Source of the DNA: Eopsaltria australis | Lineage: Eukaryota; Chordata; Aves; Passeriformes; Petroicidae | Direction: 5' to 3' | Length of the DNA: 64,000 nt | Assembly (NCBI GenBank): GCA_034509425.1 | Contig: JAVTVJ010000228.1 | Span: 992,001-1,056,000, forward strand | Part shown: positions 33,436 through 43,829 of the stretch, piece by piece | Position numbering within the stretch: position 1 is the first letter of the stretch | How the letters are laid out: each line of letters begins with the position of its first letter | Notes under the pieces: model-generated | Told to the model about the DNA's origin: nothing | What the model saw: the letters and a program-made list of their open reading frames with translations, nothing else | Databases searched by the model: none | Position numbers and translations under genes: made by a program

Positions 33436-33531
33436 GCTCTCCCTGCCGGGAGGGCAACAGCCTATTCCAAGATTCCTATCCGGCCGCCCACAGCCTCTCC
33501 CAACAATTACAGGCCTCTGCGGCTGTCCCAG
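33436..33531 (+). other. Candidate 96-nt symmetric exon
   Basis: The exon would start after TGGGTGGCCAG at 33,435, itself preceded by the long polypyrimidine tract, and end before GTAAGC at 33,532 (TCCCAG at the junction). Length is exactly 32 codons. One frame reads ALPAGRATAYSKIPIRPP and on to NNYRPLRLSQ, a hydrophilic, Pro/Arg-rich peptide that looks like a disordered protein linker; the other two frames are also open. The ten bases next to the AG are poor in pyrimidines, which weakens the acceptor. No family is recognised. Confidence 0.28.
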
Positions 33532-35190
33532 GTAAGCAGCAATGACAGACCTCGAGGCAGCTTCCATGGAAATGTCTGTTCAGAGGCAGGGTTACCTGTC
33601 CCTGCCAACTCCTGCCTGGAAAGGAGCATCCTGCACACCCCAGCAGCATGACAATCCCAAAAAACTGGATGGAGGGAAACAAAATGACATCAACCTGTCC
33701 CTAGAAAACAAGGGTATAAGTATTTCCTAGGGCCCCTGCATCATTCCAGTGGTCCCATCCCCAGTCCCATGGCTTCTTCCCAGCACAGACAGATCAGTGG
33801 GGATGGGGTGGCCACCCCAAAAGCTTGCACAAGCCCAACGTTTGCAAAGACAAAGTGATCCTTTAATGTCACATCAACATCCAAAGATTATTTTTGAAAA
33901 CCCACAGGACAATCTTTGGCAGGCACACTCAAGATGTGGGTGCTGGGGACCCGGGCAGTGCAGGGAAGGGCCCTGGGCAGCAGCTGCAGGAGAAGCCTCA
34001 ACCCCTGAGCTCAGGGTGCAGTTGTTACCCAGAGAGGCACAGCCAGGGGTGGCAGTGGGGCACAGATGTGATTGATGTGTGCTTGCTTCATCTCTGACTC
34101 CCTGGGTGTGAGCACAATGAAAGCCCAGAACCCCCATCCAAAGGGCAAAGCTGGGAATTCCCAACTCCAGCAGACACCAAGCCCATGCTGCTGATAGAAA
34201 CTGCTGGTATAAACTACAGCAAACTTACAGCTGCTCTCCCCACAACCCCCTCCATACTCCACAAGCAACAAATGACATTGTTCCCCCTGTCCCATCCCAC
34301 AGGAGCCACTGAAGCCATCACCCCCCTTCCCTTATCCCAGTATGACTCCCAGCCCTGCTCAGCAGCAGCGGCCCTGCCAGATTAACGCTCAGCACAGACT
34401 CACCCCAGCTTCCCTGTGCTTTGGAAACAGTAGCCTCTGACCTCAGGAGGGGTTTGTGTCCTCAACAGGGTCCCGTGTTTCCCACTCCCACAGTCTGTCC
34501 CATAAAAGACCTCACACCTCCCCGCTGAGCAGGGCAACCAGAATCTCCAGTGCTGTCCACTGCCCAGAGGCAGCAGCACTTCAAGGAGTTCCCCAGCCAC
34601 TTTCTGCTGGTCTGCCTGTGTATTTTCGGGACATGTAGCAGATGGGCACACCAGGGAGGATGCAGGAGCTTCTAGTCCAGCACAAGCTTTTGGCAAGTGA
34701 ATAGCATCCAAATCTCACTGACCACAGGTGCAGAGAGTGACTTAGAAATAAATATGAGCATAGACCTCTAGGAAGGGTGAGGAGGAAAAAGGCTGAGGAA
34801 GAACTGGCTGAACTGGGATAAAGAAACTCTTGCTTCCAGACCCCATTTCTCTCCCAAAAGAAAAAGAGCCCAAACCTCAACAGGAGTTTCTGTTAAAGCC
34901 TCTGATCTTCACTCAGGTTTAGCTGCTGGGCACCACATGACACAGCCAGGGACAGCCACTGCCCAAATTCAACTTTAATCCAAATAATACTAAAAAGGTA
35001 CTCCAGGGATTAAGTGACCTGCCAAGCTACAGGCACATCCAGGGACAGAAAGCTAATGGTGTGTGTCACAACAGGGCTGAGATCACATGGCCCTCCTGGC
35101 ACTCACCCCATGTGCCTCAGTTTACCCAGTCATTATGGGCAGGTGCAGCACTGCCCAGCTCCTGCAGGGCAGAGGGAGGTCAGGTGATAC

Positions 35191-35513
35191 CATAGAATCG
35201 TGGAATCATGGGATCATAGAATCATGGGATCATGGTATGGTTTGGGTTGGAAGGGACCTTCAAACCCATCTCATTCCATCACCCTGCCATGAGCAGGGAC
35301 ACCTTCCAGTATTCCAGGCTGCTCCAAGCCCCGTCCAGCCTGGCCTTGGGCACTTCCACAGATCCAGGGGCAGCCACAGCTTCTCTGGGCATCCTGTGCC
35401 AGTGTCCCTGCCCCCCTCACAGGGACAATTCCTTCCCAATATCCCATCTAGCCCTACTCTCTTTCAGTTCAAATCCATTCCCCTGTGTTCTATCACTACA
35501 TGCCCTTACAAGT
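35191..35513 (-). mobile_element. CR1 LINE with expanded 8-mer tail
   Basis: Antisense copy of about 320 bp. Its terminal tail has grown to about five 8-mers (ATAGAATC, GTGGAATC, ATGGGATC, ATAGAATC, ATGGGATC) before the body GGTTTGGGTTGGAAGGGACC, the GAGCAGGGACACCTTCCAGT block, CCACAGCTTCTCTGGGCATC and CATTCCCCTGTGTTCTATC. It runs directly into a CA microsatellite. The 285-codon open frame spanning 35,087-35,944 crosses this element and is not a gene. Confidence 0.96.
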
Positions 35514-35537
35514 ACACACACACACACACACACACAC
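35514..35537. repeat. (AC)12 microsatellite
   Basis: Twelve uninterrupted AC units directly abut the CR1 body, at the point where the CR1 consensus reads CAAGTA; the array probably grew from within the element. Confidence 0.98.
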
Positions 35538-36252
35538 GTTATGTATGTATTTGTACTTTATGTTTAATAGTGCTGTCCCAGGACTGCTCCCATGGGAAGC
35601 ACAGCCCCACACTGCTTTGGCCAGGGGTCTGGATGAATAAGCAGGAGGAGGGAGGAAAGCCATGGCCCTGGGGGGTCTGCCTGCAATCAGGCAGCATTTC
35701 AGCAGTGGTGAGGGAAGAAATTAAAGAAATAAATCATATTTTGTTCGTGCTTAGTGAACACTCACTAGAGAGTCATAATGAAACCACGCATACGCTTTTC
35801 CAGGCAGGAGGCAGCAGTGCTGGGAATCACAGGCTGGTCCCAGGGTGGCACAGGGATATGGGTACTCACAGCAGGAACAGGATGGATGCTGACGGGGAAG
35901 GAGGTGTCAGAGCACAAGGAGCTGTGGCTGGGGATATGGGGTAAAGTAATGGATTTGCTGTGCCTGAAAAGCTGGGCTGAGGTGGGGTGGTGGGAAAGGA
36001 GCTGAGGGAGTAGAGGGGAGGTGCAGCCGGAGCCCTGCAGTTGGCACAGCAGAAAACACCCTTTACAAGACAGACCTTGCCTGATGCCACCATGCCACTG
36101 CTGGGGCTGGGGATCACCTGCTCCCCTGCCTGTCCCCTGCCCTTGGAGCATCCCAACACCTCAGGATTCCTGGCAGCAGCAGAGTGAGCATGGCTGCCTG
36201 CTACAAAAAATTAATTGGGAAAGCCAGTTTTGGGGCAAAAGGACCCTTTTTG

Positions 36253-36340
36253 AAAAGGAGAGGAGAAAAGAAAATATTAAAAAAAAAAAAAAAAAGAGAA
36301 AAAGGAAAGACAAAACCGCTGTGTAAGAGATGAAAGAAAG
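36253..36340. repeat. Purine-rich tract with A17 run
   Basis: Seventeen consecutive As at 36,279-36,295 lie within an AG-rich stretch (AAAAGGAGAGGAGAAAAG before; GAGAAAAAGGAAAGAC after). There is no L1- or retrogene-like body 5' of it on the + strand that I can recognise, so a processed-pseudogene tail is not supported; simple slippage is likelier. Confidence 0.85.
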
Positions 36341-36482
36341 GTGGGGGGGGAAGTTGAAAAGAAATCCCTGGGGAATTGTGGAGAAGAAGAAAGAGCATAG
36401 ACACGCCAGGCGAGCTGGAGCGAGAGCCAGGGAGCAGGAAGCGCCTAACTAGGATGGAGACAGAGATACTACAGAACCCTGG

Positions 36483-36490
36483 TGACGTCA
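36483..36490 (+). promoter_or_regulatory. Perfect CRE palindrome TGACGTCA
   Basis: TGACGTCA, the full cAMP-response element bound by CREB/ATF proteins, sits in CpG-enriched DNA (36,400-36,700 has several CGs such as GGCGAGCTGGAGCG, GAGTCGCAGCGG and CCGTCGG). In vertebrates functional CREs of this form cluster within a few hundred bases of transcription starts. No adjacent gene is evident, so a minor promoter or enhancer is inference. Confidence 0.35.
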
Positions 36491-36559
36491 TGCCGGAGTC
36501 GCAGCGGTTTCCAAAACAACTCCAAACTCCAGCGCCCAGAGAGGGAGTGAGGAGTGTAG

Positions 36560-36964
36560 AAGAAGTGGAAACGAGATGGGGCTCAGCGCTCAGAGGGAGC
36601 TGGAACAGGAGCTGGAGGCGTCTGCGGAGCTGAGCCTGCTCCCAGCTCCCCGTCGGTTTGCTCTGGCGGGACGGGCTCTGGGGAGCCGGCAGCCACGGAG
36701 ACAGAGGTTATTGTAGAGTCAGGCAGCATCAGAAAGGAAATTCCTGAGGGTGTTTTCCTAATTGACACGTACAATGAAGTTACAGTCCCCCAAAGCCCCT
36801 TGCTGCAAGAAGGTAAATGCTGGATGTTCCCAGAAGCAGAGCCAAGGAGTGAGCAACAGCAGAGCTGGCGACCCAGAGGAAATAAATCTGCACTAAATGG
36901 GAACCACACACAGAGAGCTGTCCCGATGGCAGCGGGCGGCTCTGCCCCAGCCTGTTCGGATTAG
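36560..36964 (+). other. Protein-like open frame without start codon
   Basis: A stop-free stretch of 134 codons follows the CRE patch and ends at TAG 36,962-36,964. It has no ATG until its second half. The middle part reads like a normal acidic protein (VIVESGSIRKEIPEGV, then FLIDTYNEVTVPQSPLLQEG), unlike the Ser/Pro/Trp/Cys-rich chance frames nearby. A possible donor (CAAGAAG followed by GTAAAT, about 36,812) lies at the end of that part. It could be an exon fragment, an old coding relic or chance. No family is recognised. Confidence 0.2.
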
Positions 36965-38481
36965 AGATTTTTATGGCTGTGCTGGCCCTGGGGAGCCCGG
37001 CCAAGGCAGCTGAGTCGGCTCAGGGCTCTGTGAGGAGAGTGGAGAACAAAGTGAGAAGGCAGAGTGAACCCCCAGGGTCAGACTGTGGTGCCCCACGTCC
37101 GGGGCTTGCAATGTGGAGCTGCCCTCTATGTCCCTAGCCCGCCCCACAGCTGCTGGATGGGTATGGCAGCCCCAGCACCCACCCTTCAGACGAGGAAGGG
37201 TGGCACAACAGCTGTGGTGACTTTTCCTGTCTCCCAACCCCAAGTGTGTTTCTGCCAGAGGCCGCAGGAATTCCTGCAGGTTCTCCACTGCCTGCCTGGC
37301 CAGAGCCAAGCCCAAGGCAGCACCGGGGTGCTCCCTCACCTTTGCTCTCACAGCTTCACCTCCTTCCAGGCTGGAGCCTGCCTGCTCATAGGCCTGTGCT
37401 GCTGATAATTGGCACAGCTATAACTGGGCTCTCCTGGGGCCAGGGTTGATCCTGCAGCAATCTAGGTCTGGATCCTGCTGGGACACAAGGATCCCACTGT
37501 TGCACATGTGATGAACCTGCTTGGTCTCAGTACTGTCCTACTGCTCCCATGACTTCTGCCAAAGGATGCAGCATGCAGGGAACATTGCCAAACACATTGG
37601 CCAAGGGGGATGGGGATCAGGGCACACCTGTGGGCTGGTGGAGGGGTCCAGGGTGGGAAAAGGACCCAAGAGGGATGAGCAGGGCACAATCACCTCTCTG
37701 CCTCGAAACCTGTGACAAGCAGCAGGAGGGCACAGGCTGCACAGAACAGGTCTGGCCATGAGCCCACCTTGCAAACGACCCAGGGAAATCTTTGGGAAGG
37801 CAGCAAGACCCCAGAGCTAATGAGACAGGCGATTGTTAGGATGGAACTGCCAAGAGATGTCCTCGGTGCTGGCACAGCCACGTCCCCTCTGCACACACTG
37901 GATGGCTCAGAGCCGGCAGCACCAGGATCAGGCCACAGCAGCAGCCCCTGCCTGTCACCCTCCCCTGGGCCCCTTCCCGGCTCCCTGGTTAAATCCCACC
38001 ACGGCTGCTTTCCTGCCCGGGGGCGAGGAGAGCCTGACTCACACACTAGCAGAGATTAATAATCGAGCAGAGGAGCTGGGCTCATCCTCTGAGCTGGCAG
38101 CTGAATCACCGGGCTCGCGCATTGTTCCAGAGCTGAGTCAGTGCTGCTGCGCAGGGAACAACGGCAGCGAGCAAAACTTGGCCTGTGAAATGCAGCAGCA
38201 AGGAGAAATCAAAAAAGAAATGTTGCTGTAAGGAAAGCTAATAGGACTACCCACGGAGTCACAGAAAAGCAGTGCTCTGGGCTCCAGCTTCCCCCCACCA
38301 GAAATCCAAACCCCAGCCTCTCACAGGGGCACTGTGCTTGACAGCAGCAGTTTTCTTTCTGCTTAAAAGCTGCCACCTTTGTATTTATCATTTTTTATGT
38401 TCAACCTTAATTGGATGATGTGATCTGGTTGTTTGTCCCACCCTGGCTGGGCTGCACGTGCACTGCACACAGATATCCCAA

Positions 38482-38622
38482 GCCCTCCCCATCTCTGGAA
38501 GTGTCCAAGGCCAGGCGGGATGGGTTTGGAGCAACCTGGGATAGTGGAAAGTGTCCCTGCCCATGGCAGGGGGGTGGAATGAGATGAGCTTTAAGGTCTT
38601 TCCAACCCAAACCCATGCTATT
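38482..38622 (+). mobile_element. CR1 LINE 3' end
   Basis: Sense copy with CCCATCTCTGGAAGTGTCC, AGGCCAGGCGGGATGGGTTT, CAACCTGGGATAGTGGAAAG, TGAGATGAGCTTTAAGGTC and a corrupted tail (CCCATGCTATTCCCAC) where the normal ATTCTATGATTC should be. Confidence 0.93.
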
Positions 38623-40542
38623 CCCACAGCTCCCAAACTCACAGTCCTGGTCTATCACTTCCTCGGAAAGTACAAGATGGGATTTTGAAGGATGAGGGAA
38701 ACAGTAACTCCTGGAGAAAGTTCTGTCTCAGAGCAAGTGACAACCACCGTTCTCAAACTCTTCAGATCATCTCTGGCCAGGCTGCCAGGGTTCTCCATCT
38801 CTCCCAGGTCCCACTCAAGCCATGTGTGCCAGCCCCCTTTTGCCTAGAACAGTTCCAGCCATGCAGCAGTGTGAACAGCCACCACTTTCTGGGCCTTGCA
38901 AAATAAATCATATTTCACCACAAAACGAAGCAAAAGCCTCTTGCACTCAACATCCTGCTTCCCAAGGTTGGGAGGGAATGTCTCAAGTCCTGTTAGGGTC
39001 CTTGTCCACCCACAAGCCACACACTTGGCAACTTGGAAAGTATTTTGCTGATACACAGGACACAAAAACTTGGAGAAACAAGGGACTAGAACCTGGAGCA
39101 GAAAGATGGGAAGCAGCTTGAGAAACAGGGTCAGCTGCTGGTCTGTCCTTAAACACAGCCCTGAATTACAAACATCACTGTGCCCTAAGTGCCTCTTTCT
39201 GATCATATCACCCCCAGACGAGTCTCAGCCTCCCCTGACACCAGCTAATGACTGGCTTTGAAGGTGCTGCATGGCAGCAAGTTCTGCAGGTTAATGGGAA
39301 CATGTGCCAGCACTGCATCTCCCTCCTTCAAGCCTGGTGTCATGTCCCTCTGCCCTAGAGAAAGACCAAATGCCCAAAGGAAACACCAGGAGTTACGACG
39401 TCACCCCAAAACCACCAACCCCCCAGTGCAGCTCTGGGAGCCTCTGCATCCCAGATGGATGGTCCCAGCCCTGAGTGCTGCCAGCAGCCCCTGCACCCCC
39501 CATGCCCTACTCCAGGCTGACCGTGGTGGTGGTGCTGGGCACGTCCCACATGAACACAACATGAAACAGCCCAGTATCATCCAATCTCCAACCTCCCCAA
39601 TCTCAATGAGCCGTCAACCAGAAATAAAACAAAATCTGCTCAAAATTCCAGTGAGCACCAGGTTGCCTCTGTTTGCTCTTACAAGGATCTAATTCAGGTC
39701 TAATAGGACAGTTATTATGATATATTAAATGAGTGGCAATTGATTATTAAGAGCTTATTCATTGGACCTGGGCAGATGGGTAATCAGATACCTGCCTATT
39801 ACATAGCTGTGAAACCACTCTGAATATGCTTCTAATGACCAAGTGATATTTACTTAACATTCAATATCCATCACTAGGAAAGGTCTCTCTAGATTTAATA
39901 AGCCTCTGTTATTTTATGTTTAATTAAATACCGTCCACTATTAAAAACATATTTAACTGAGGTCAAAACCAGTAAAAACTGTATCTTATAACATAGCTGT
40001 TAAACCTCAAATATCTTCTTAATGATTAATTGGGATTTAGCACACGATCGCTGTCCTACTGAGAGCGGATGAAAAGCGGAAGCTCAACGACTCAGGGACC
40101 AAAGTGCTTTGCTTCTGCAAACAATTCTGCTGGTTAAATGGTTTGGCTAATAAAAATGAAATAGAGCAGTGGGAGCCTCGGTTCCTACGTCACCCAACTT
40201 TGGAAAATTCAGAACACAGTGCAGTCACTTGCACAGTGCCCAGCAACTCGCAGGGCCACACAGGGAGCTGGGACCACTGTCCTCCTCCCAGAGATCTGGG
40301 TACCACAGGTGCATTCCTGCAGGCCAGGACATCAGCAGGACTTTTCCAGAGCTGCTCTGCACAAGCTTCAAGGCAGAACTTCTGGAGCAGTGGGCCAGGG
40401 GACTGCTGATGGGACAGTCCCAGTTGGGATTGTGAATGGCATCCTTTCTGCTTGGGCTGGCCAGCTGGGGCAGTTCAGTTGTCCATCAGACCCACCAACT
40501 TTCCCAACAGAAAAAACAGGAAGAAGCTGGAGACAGATTTCT
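38623..40542. other. Single-copy DNA including AT-rich duplicated element
   Basis: The GC-balanced first part has no feature. From about 39,683 to 40,045 it becomes distinctly AT-rich and contains the duplicated ~195-bp unit listed separately. No gene is seen. Confidence 0.5.
39683..40045. repeat. Diverged tandem pair of ~195-bp AT-rich units
   Basis: Unit A (about 39,683-39,878) and unit B (about 39,879-40,045) align along most of their length: AAGGATCT with AAGGTCTC, TCTAATAGG with TTTAATAAGC, GTTATTATG with GTTATTTTATG, GATTATTAAGAGC with CACTATTAAAAAC, an identical ACATAGCTGT at 39,801 and 39,991, then GAAACC with TAAACC, and TTCTAATGA with TTCTTAATGA. By eye the match is roughly 60 percent, so the duplication is old. 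Many TAAT and ATTA cores suggest an enhancer, but an unnamed ancient repeat family is also possible. Confidence 0.6.
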
Positions 40543-40710
40543 TAGAATCATGTAATGATTTCAGTTGGAAGGACCTTAAAACTCCTCTCACTCCAACCTC
40601 CTTTCACAGACCATCTTCCACAGACCAGGCTGTTCCAAGCCCCATCCAACCAGACCTAGGCCACTTCCAGGGATCCAGGGGCAGCCACAGCTTCTCTGGG
40701 CAACCTGTTT
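40543..40710 (-). mobile_element. CR1 LINE 3' end
   Basis: Antisense copy with the reduced tail TTAGAATCATGTAATGATTT, CAGTTGGAAGGACCTTAAAA, TTCCAAGCCCCATCCAACC, GGGATCCAGGGGCAGCCACA and TTCTCTGGGCAACCTGTTTG. The CTGCCATGGGCAGGGACACC block is mutated to CTTTCACAGACCATC. Confidence 0.93.
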
Positions 40711-41682
40711 GCCACAATGGTCCAAAACTTCAGTGTTAGAAACAGAGATGTTTTCAGGCCAAGGGACCAGTGAGCCTCCAGAACCAAGGGCCCTGGAAGC
40801 ACAAGTCCTGCAGGAACAGCAGACAGATGTTTCTGTCACTGCCCTGCACAAGTGTCCTCCATGCCCTCCACTACAGGCAGCCCCGGACACCCACAGCACC
40901 ACACATCACGTGCTTCCTTCACCTCCGGACACAGGGACAACTCATGGAGTGAAAGAGCCTCTAGGCAAGGGGGAATAAGCTTGGAAAGGGAGCAGGGGAA
41001 AGTCCAAAGCATGTCAGCGCTTGGGAAAAAGCCATTCCACCTCAGTGACCTCCTGCAAGAGGATTTATTTTTATTGGTTTTGTTTTGAAAAGACCATGAA
41101 AGCAAAATCTGATACTAGCAAAGTATTAAATATAGCAATACAGACCCACATGGATTGCACAAGAAAACAATTTCAGAATAGAAACTGCAAGAACGTCTAC
41201 AAACACTGAGAAAAATGCCAAGAGAGGGAAGCCAAGAGAGTCCATCCTTTCTGTTGCTCCCCTCGCAGCCTCAGGCACGCTGGGGAAATCGGGGTTAGAC
41301 TGTGGGCTGTGTGCTGGGAAATGAGTCAAGAGCTCAGCACCAGCCAGGGCAGCCCTGGGCTATGAGCTCATGGGCTTCCTTGGAGGGACCCTGGTGGGTC
41401 AGACCTGGGCTTGTGGTGCTCCAGGGAGAGGCAGCGGGAGCATCCCAAGGGAACTACTGGATGGGCTTGGAGATGACCAAAGCTCTTCCCCAAAGTCATG
41501 TCCCAAGAGTGAATCATCATCCTGCCGTGAATGACATACCAAAGGGATAAGAAAACATTCTCAGTGTCTGACAAGACACTGTATTATGCGTGAGGGGGGT
41601 TCTAAATATCCACATGGAAAAGATGTTTTTGGAAGAAAACCTCAATGCTATTCAGTATTTCTAAAAACAAGAGTCTTTGGGA

Positions 41683-41842
41683 GTCACAGAATCCCAGGAT
41701 GGTTTGTGTTGCAATGGACCTTAAAGCCCATCCAGTTCCACCCTCTGCCATGGGCAGGGACACCTTCCACTATCCCAGGTTCCTCCAAGCCCTATCCAAC
41801 TTGGCCTTGGACAGGAATGGGGCAGGCACAGCTCCTCTGGGG
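41683..41842 (-). mobile_element. CR1 LINE 3' end
   Basis: Antisense copy: GTCACAGAATCCCAGGATGG, GGACCTTAAAGCCCATCCAG, CCATGGGCAGGGACACCTTC, ATCCCAGGTTCCTCCAAGC, then GGGGCAGGCACAGCTCCTCT. It stops shortly after that block. Confidence 0.94.
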
Positions 41843-43502
41843 AAGAAGAACAAGTTCTTGCTTTCTTTTTCTTCACCAGAGAAGTCCCAGAGAGTCCAAG
41901 CACCTCAACCCAAGAGATCCAAGAACTTCAACCAGAGGGAAGCAGCTGGAAGCAGACCTGGGTGGTTGGCTCTGCAGGCCAGGTAGTGGCTGCCTCCACA
42001 GAAGCACCATGGAGAGGACAAGAATCTCTTGAGAGGACGCTCATGGAGTAACCTTGTCATCAAAAATACTCTATCACCTCCCAGATTTGAGGACCAGGAG
42101 GAAAGTCCAGCTGGATTTTATTTCCTTCCCCAAGCACTGCTGTGTCTGTATTTGTATATATACAAGTACACAAACTACCTCCTCACCCTCTCCGCCTCCC
42201 TCCCATGCAGCAGCCCCAGCACCAGAGCAGACAGGTCCAGGAGATACCATCTGGGCTGCTTCAAAGCCACACAGCTGATTAAGGAAATAGCAGAGGTGCC
42301 TGTCTGGGGGATATGGTGATTAAGGATGTCTCCATATCCAATCAGCCATGGAGACTATGCTGGAATATTGACTGGTGCCCGACAATGCCACGGGAGGAGC
42401 TCCATAGCTGATGTGTTCTCATTCTGGAGAAGTCAGAGGATGTGAAGAGTGAGGAGGAAGCATCTGGAGATGGCTCCCTCATCCAGTGGAGGAGAGCAAG
42501 ACATCTGCTCCCAACACATCCATCTCCGCTGGACAGGGCTGGATTTGTCTTTTTCCCTTCATCCAGACAGAAACCACTGCTCATTTAGAGTGAGTTAATC
42601 TCACTTTTGATCAACTCTTCACAAGAGCCTCACATCCTACAACTGCATTTTGGTATCTACAAATGACTCCCACGGGGTACGGGAGTCCTCGGGAGCTGAT
42701 CCAGCACTAACACAAGCCTGCTTCAGATGTTCTCTTTATATCCTTGCAACCCCAAGGTTCCCAAGAAGGAAAGGAGCACCTTTTCTACCAATCCAGTCCT
42801 CCAGCTGAGGCTCCAGGCCACATCCTGTTGAGTTTGAATGTTTCCAGGAAAAACTTCAGAGCTGAACAGAGGAGGGCCCAGGTGAGTGATAAGGAAACAG
42901 AGATGGGCCGTAAGAGCCTCCACAGAGGTCATGTTGCAAGTTTCCTTCCATAACAACCAGGACACACCTTGCTCAAAGCTGAGGTGGGGCCGGCCAAGCC
43001 CTTCATGGAGTCAGACAACTAAACACACATATGGCTCACAACAGAGCCAAATCCCACTTCTGCTTCTGCTGGATGTTTCTCACTTCACTTGGGAAACATC
43101 ACCAGGCCCATCTTCCTTTCCAGACCTGCAGCAGAGGCATCTTCTCCAGTCTATGGCAACAGGGAGGTACCCAAATGTGTTCCTCTCCTGCTTCCCACCC
43201 TCACAGACAAGCCAACAGCACGCCGGTGATGCCCATTTCCCTCCATCACCTACAGACACCCAGCCCAGACACCACCATGTCTCTATTTGGACAGGCAAAT
43301 CCCATCCCTCCTCTTCCCATGCCTCAGTTTCCTCCATGGCAGAAGCAAACCAGCCTGAGGATGCCATCGCACCCCAACCCCAGCAACACAGCGAGGCTAA
43401 ATTCGTCCCAGCTTGCAAACTCCCCGAGATCCCCCCTCCACCGCCGCGTAAATCCTGAGCTGGTGTTTAACCCCAGTGTGCAGACGGAGGTAGGCACCCA
43501 AA

Positions 43503-43829
43503 CCCACAGCCCCACAGCCCTCCCACAGCCCCAGTACCCCTCCACTGCCTCACTGCCTTCCCACAGCCCCACTGCCTCCCCACAGCCCCACAGCCTCCCC
43601 ACAGCCCCACAGCCCTCCCACAGCCCCAGTACCTCTCCACTGCCCCACAGCCTTCCCACAGCCCCACAGCCCTCCCACACCTCCACTGCCTCCCCACAGC
43701 CCCACAGCCCTCCCACAGCCTCAGTACCTCTCCACTGCCCCACAGCCTTCCCACAGCCCCACTGCCTTCCCACAGCCCCACTGCCTCCCCACTGCCCCAC
43801 AGCCTTTCCACAGCCCCACAACCCCCCAA
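43503..43829. repeat. C-rich minisatellite, 19-bp subunits in a 95-bp higher-order period
   Basis: The array is built of variants of CCCCACAGCCCCACAGCCT and CACTGCCTC, about 19 bp each. The marker CAGTACC occurs at 43,532, 43,627 and 43,722, exactly 95 bp apart each time, i.e. five subunits per higher-order unit and about 3.4 units in all. Neither 19 nor 95 is divisible by three, so the reading frame changes from unit to unit; the long Pro/Ser/His-rich (+) and Gly/Trp-rich (-) frames exist only because the motif contains no stop in any frame. Confidence 0.93.

Larger units (their letters stand above)
30713..35190. other. Single-copy DNA; polypyrimidine tract and exon candidate
   Basis: No interspersed repeat for 4.5 kb. 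Notable parts are an A-rich tract at 30,770-30,812, a CpG-containing patch at about 30,875-30,960 (CATCGGCGCCGGAGCCGG), and the polypyrimidine tract with candidate exon near 33.4 kb. Large overlapping frames on both strands at 32.5-33.3 kb fit GC-rich stop-poor DNA. Confidence 0.45.
35538..38481. other. Single-copy DNA with CRE-containing GC-rich patch
   Basis: No interspersed repeat. It includes a poly-A/purine tract (36,253-36,340), a CpG-rich patch with a perfect cAMP response element (about 36,400-36,700), and CpG-containing sequence at 38,100-38,180 with an AP-1 word TGAGTCA at 38,134-38,140. No gene recognised. Confidence 0.45.

Noticed and set aside
33307..33651. 114-codon + frame with apparent signal peptide (leucine/serine-rich start)
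   Set aside because: The hydrophobic stretch is the translation of a CTT/CTC polypyrimidine tract; the start lacks support and splice signals cut the frame.
35087..35944. 285-codon + frame
   Set aside because: It runs through an antisense CR1 and a CA microsatellite and contains Thr-His repeats from (AC)12.
36279..36295. Poly-A run as the tail of a processed pseudogene or LINE
   Set aside because: No recognisable retrogene or L1 body precedes it and no target-site duplication could be seen.
36575..36960. Possible retroviral leader and gag start (ATGGGGCTCAGC after a purine-rich stretch, TGGCGACCCAGAGG downstream)
   Set aside because: No LTRs, no proper primer-binding site followed by gag, and the order of elements is wrong.
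42849..42881. 34-nt segment ahead of CCCAG followed by GTGAGTGAT
   Set aside because: Good donor but weak, ambiguous acceptors; not distinguishable from chance.
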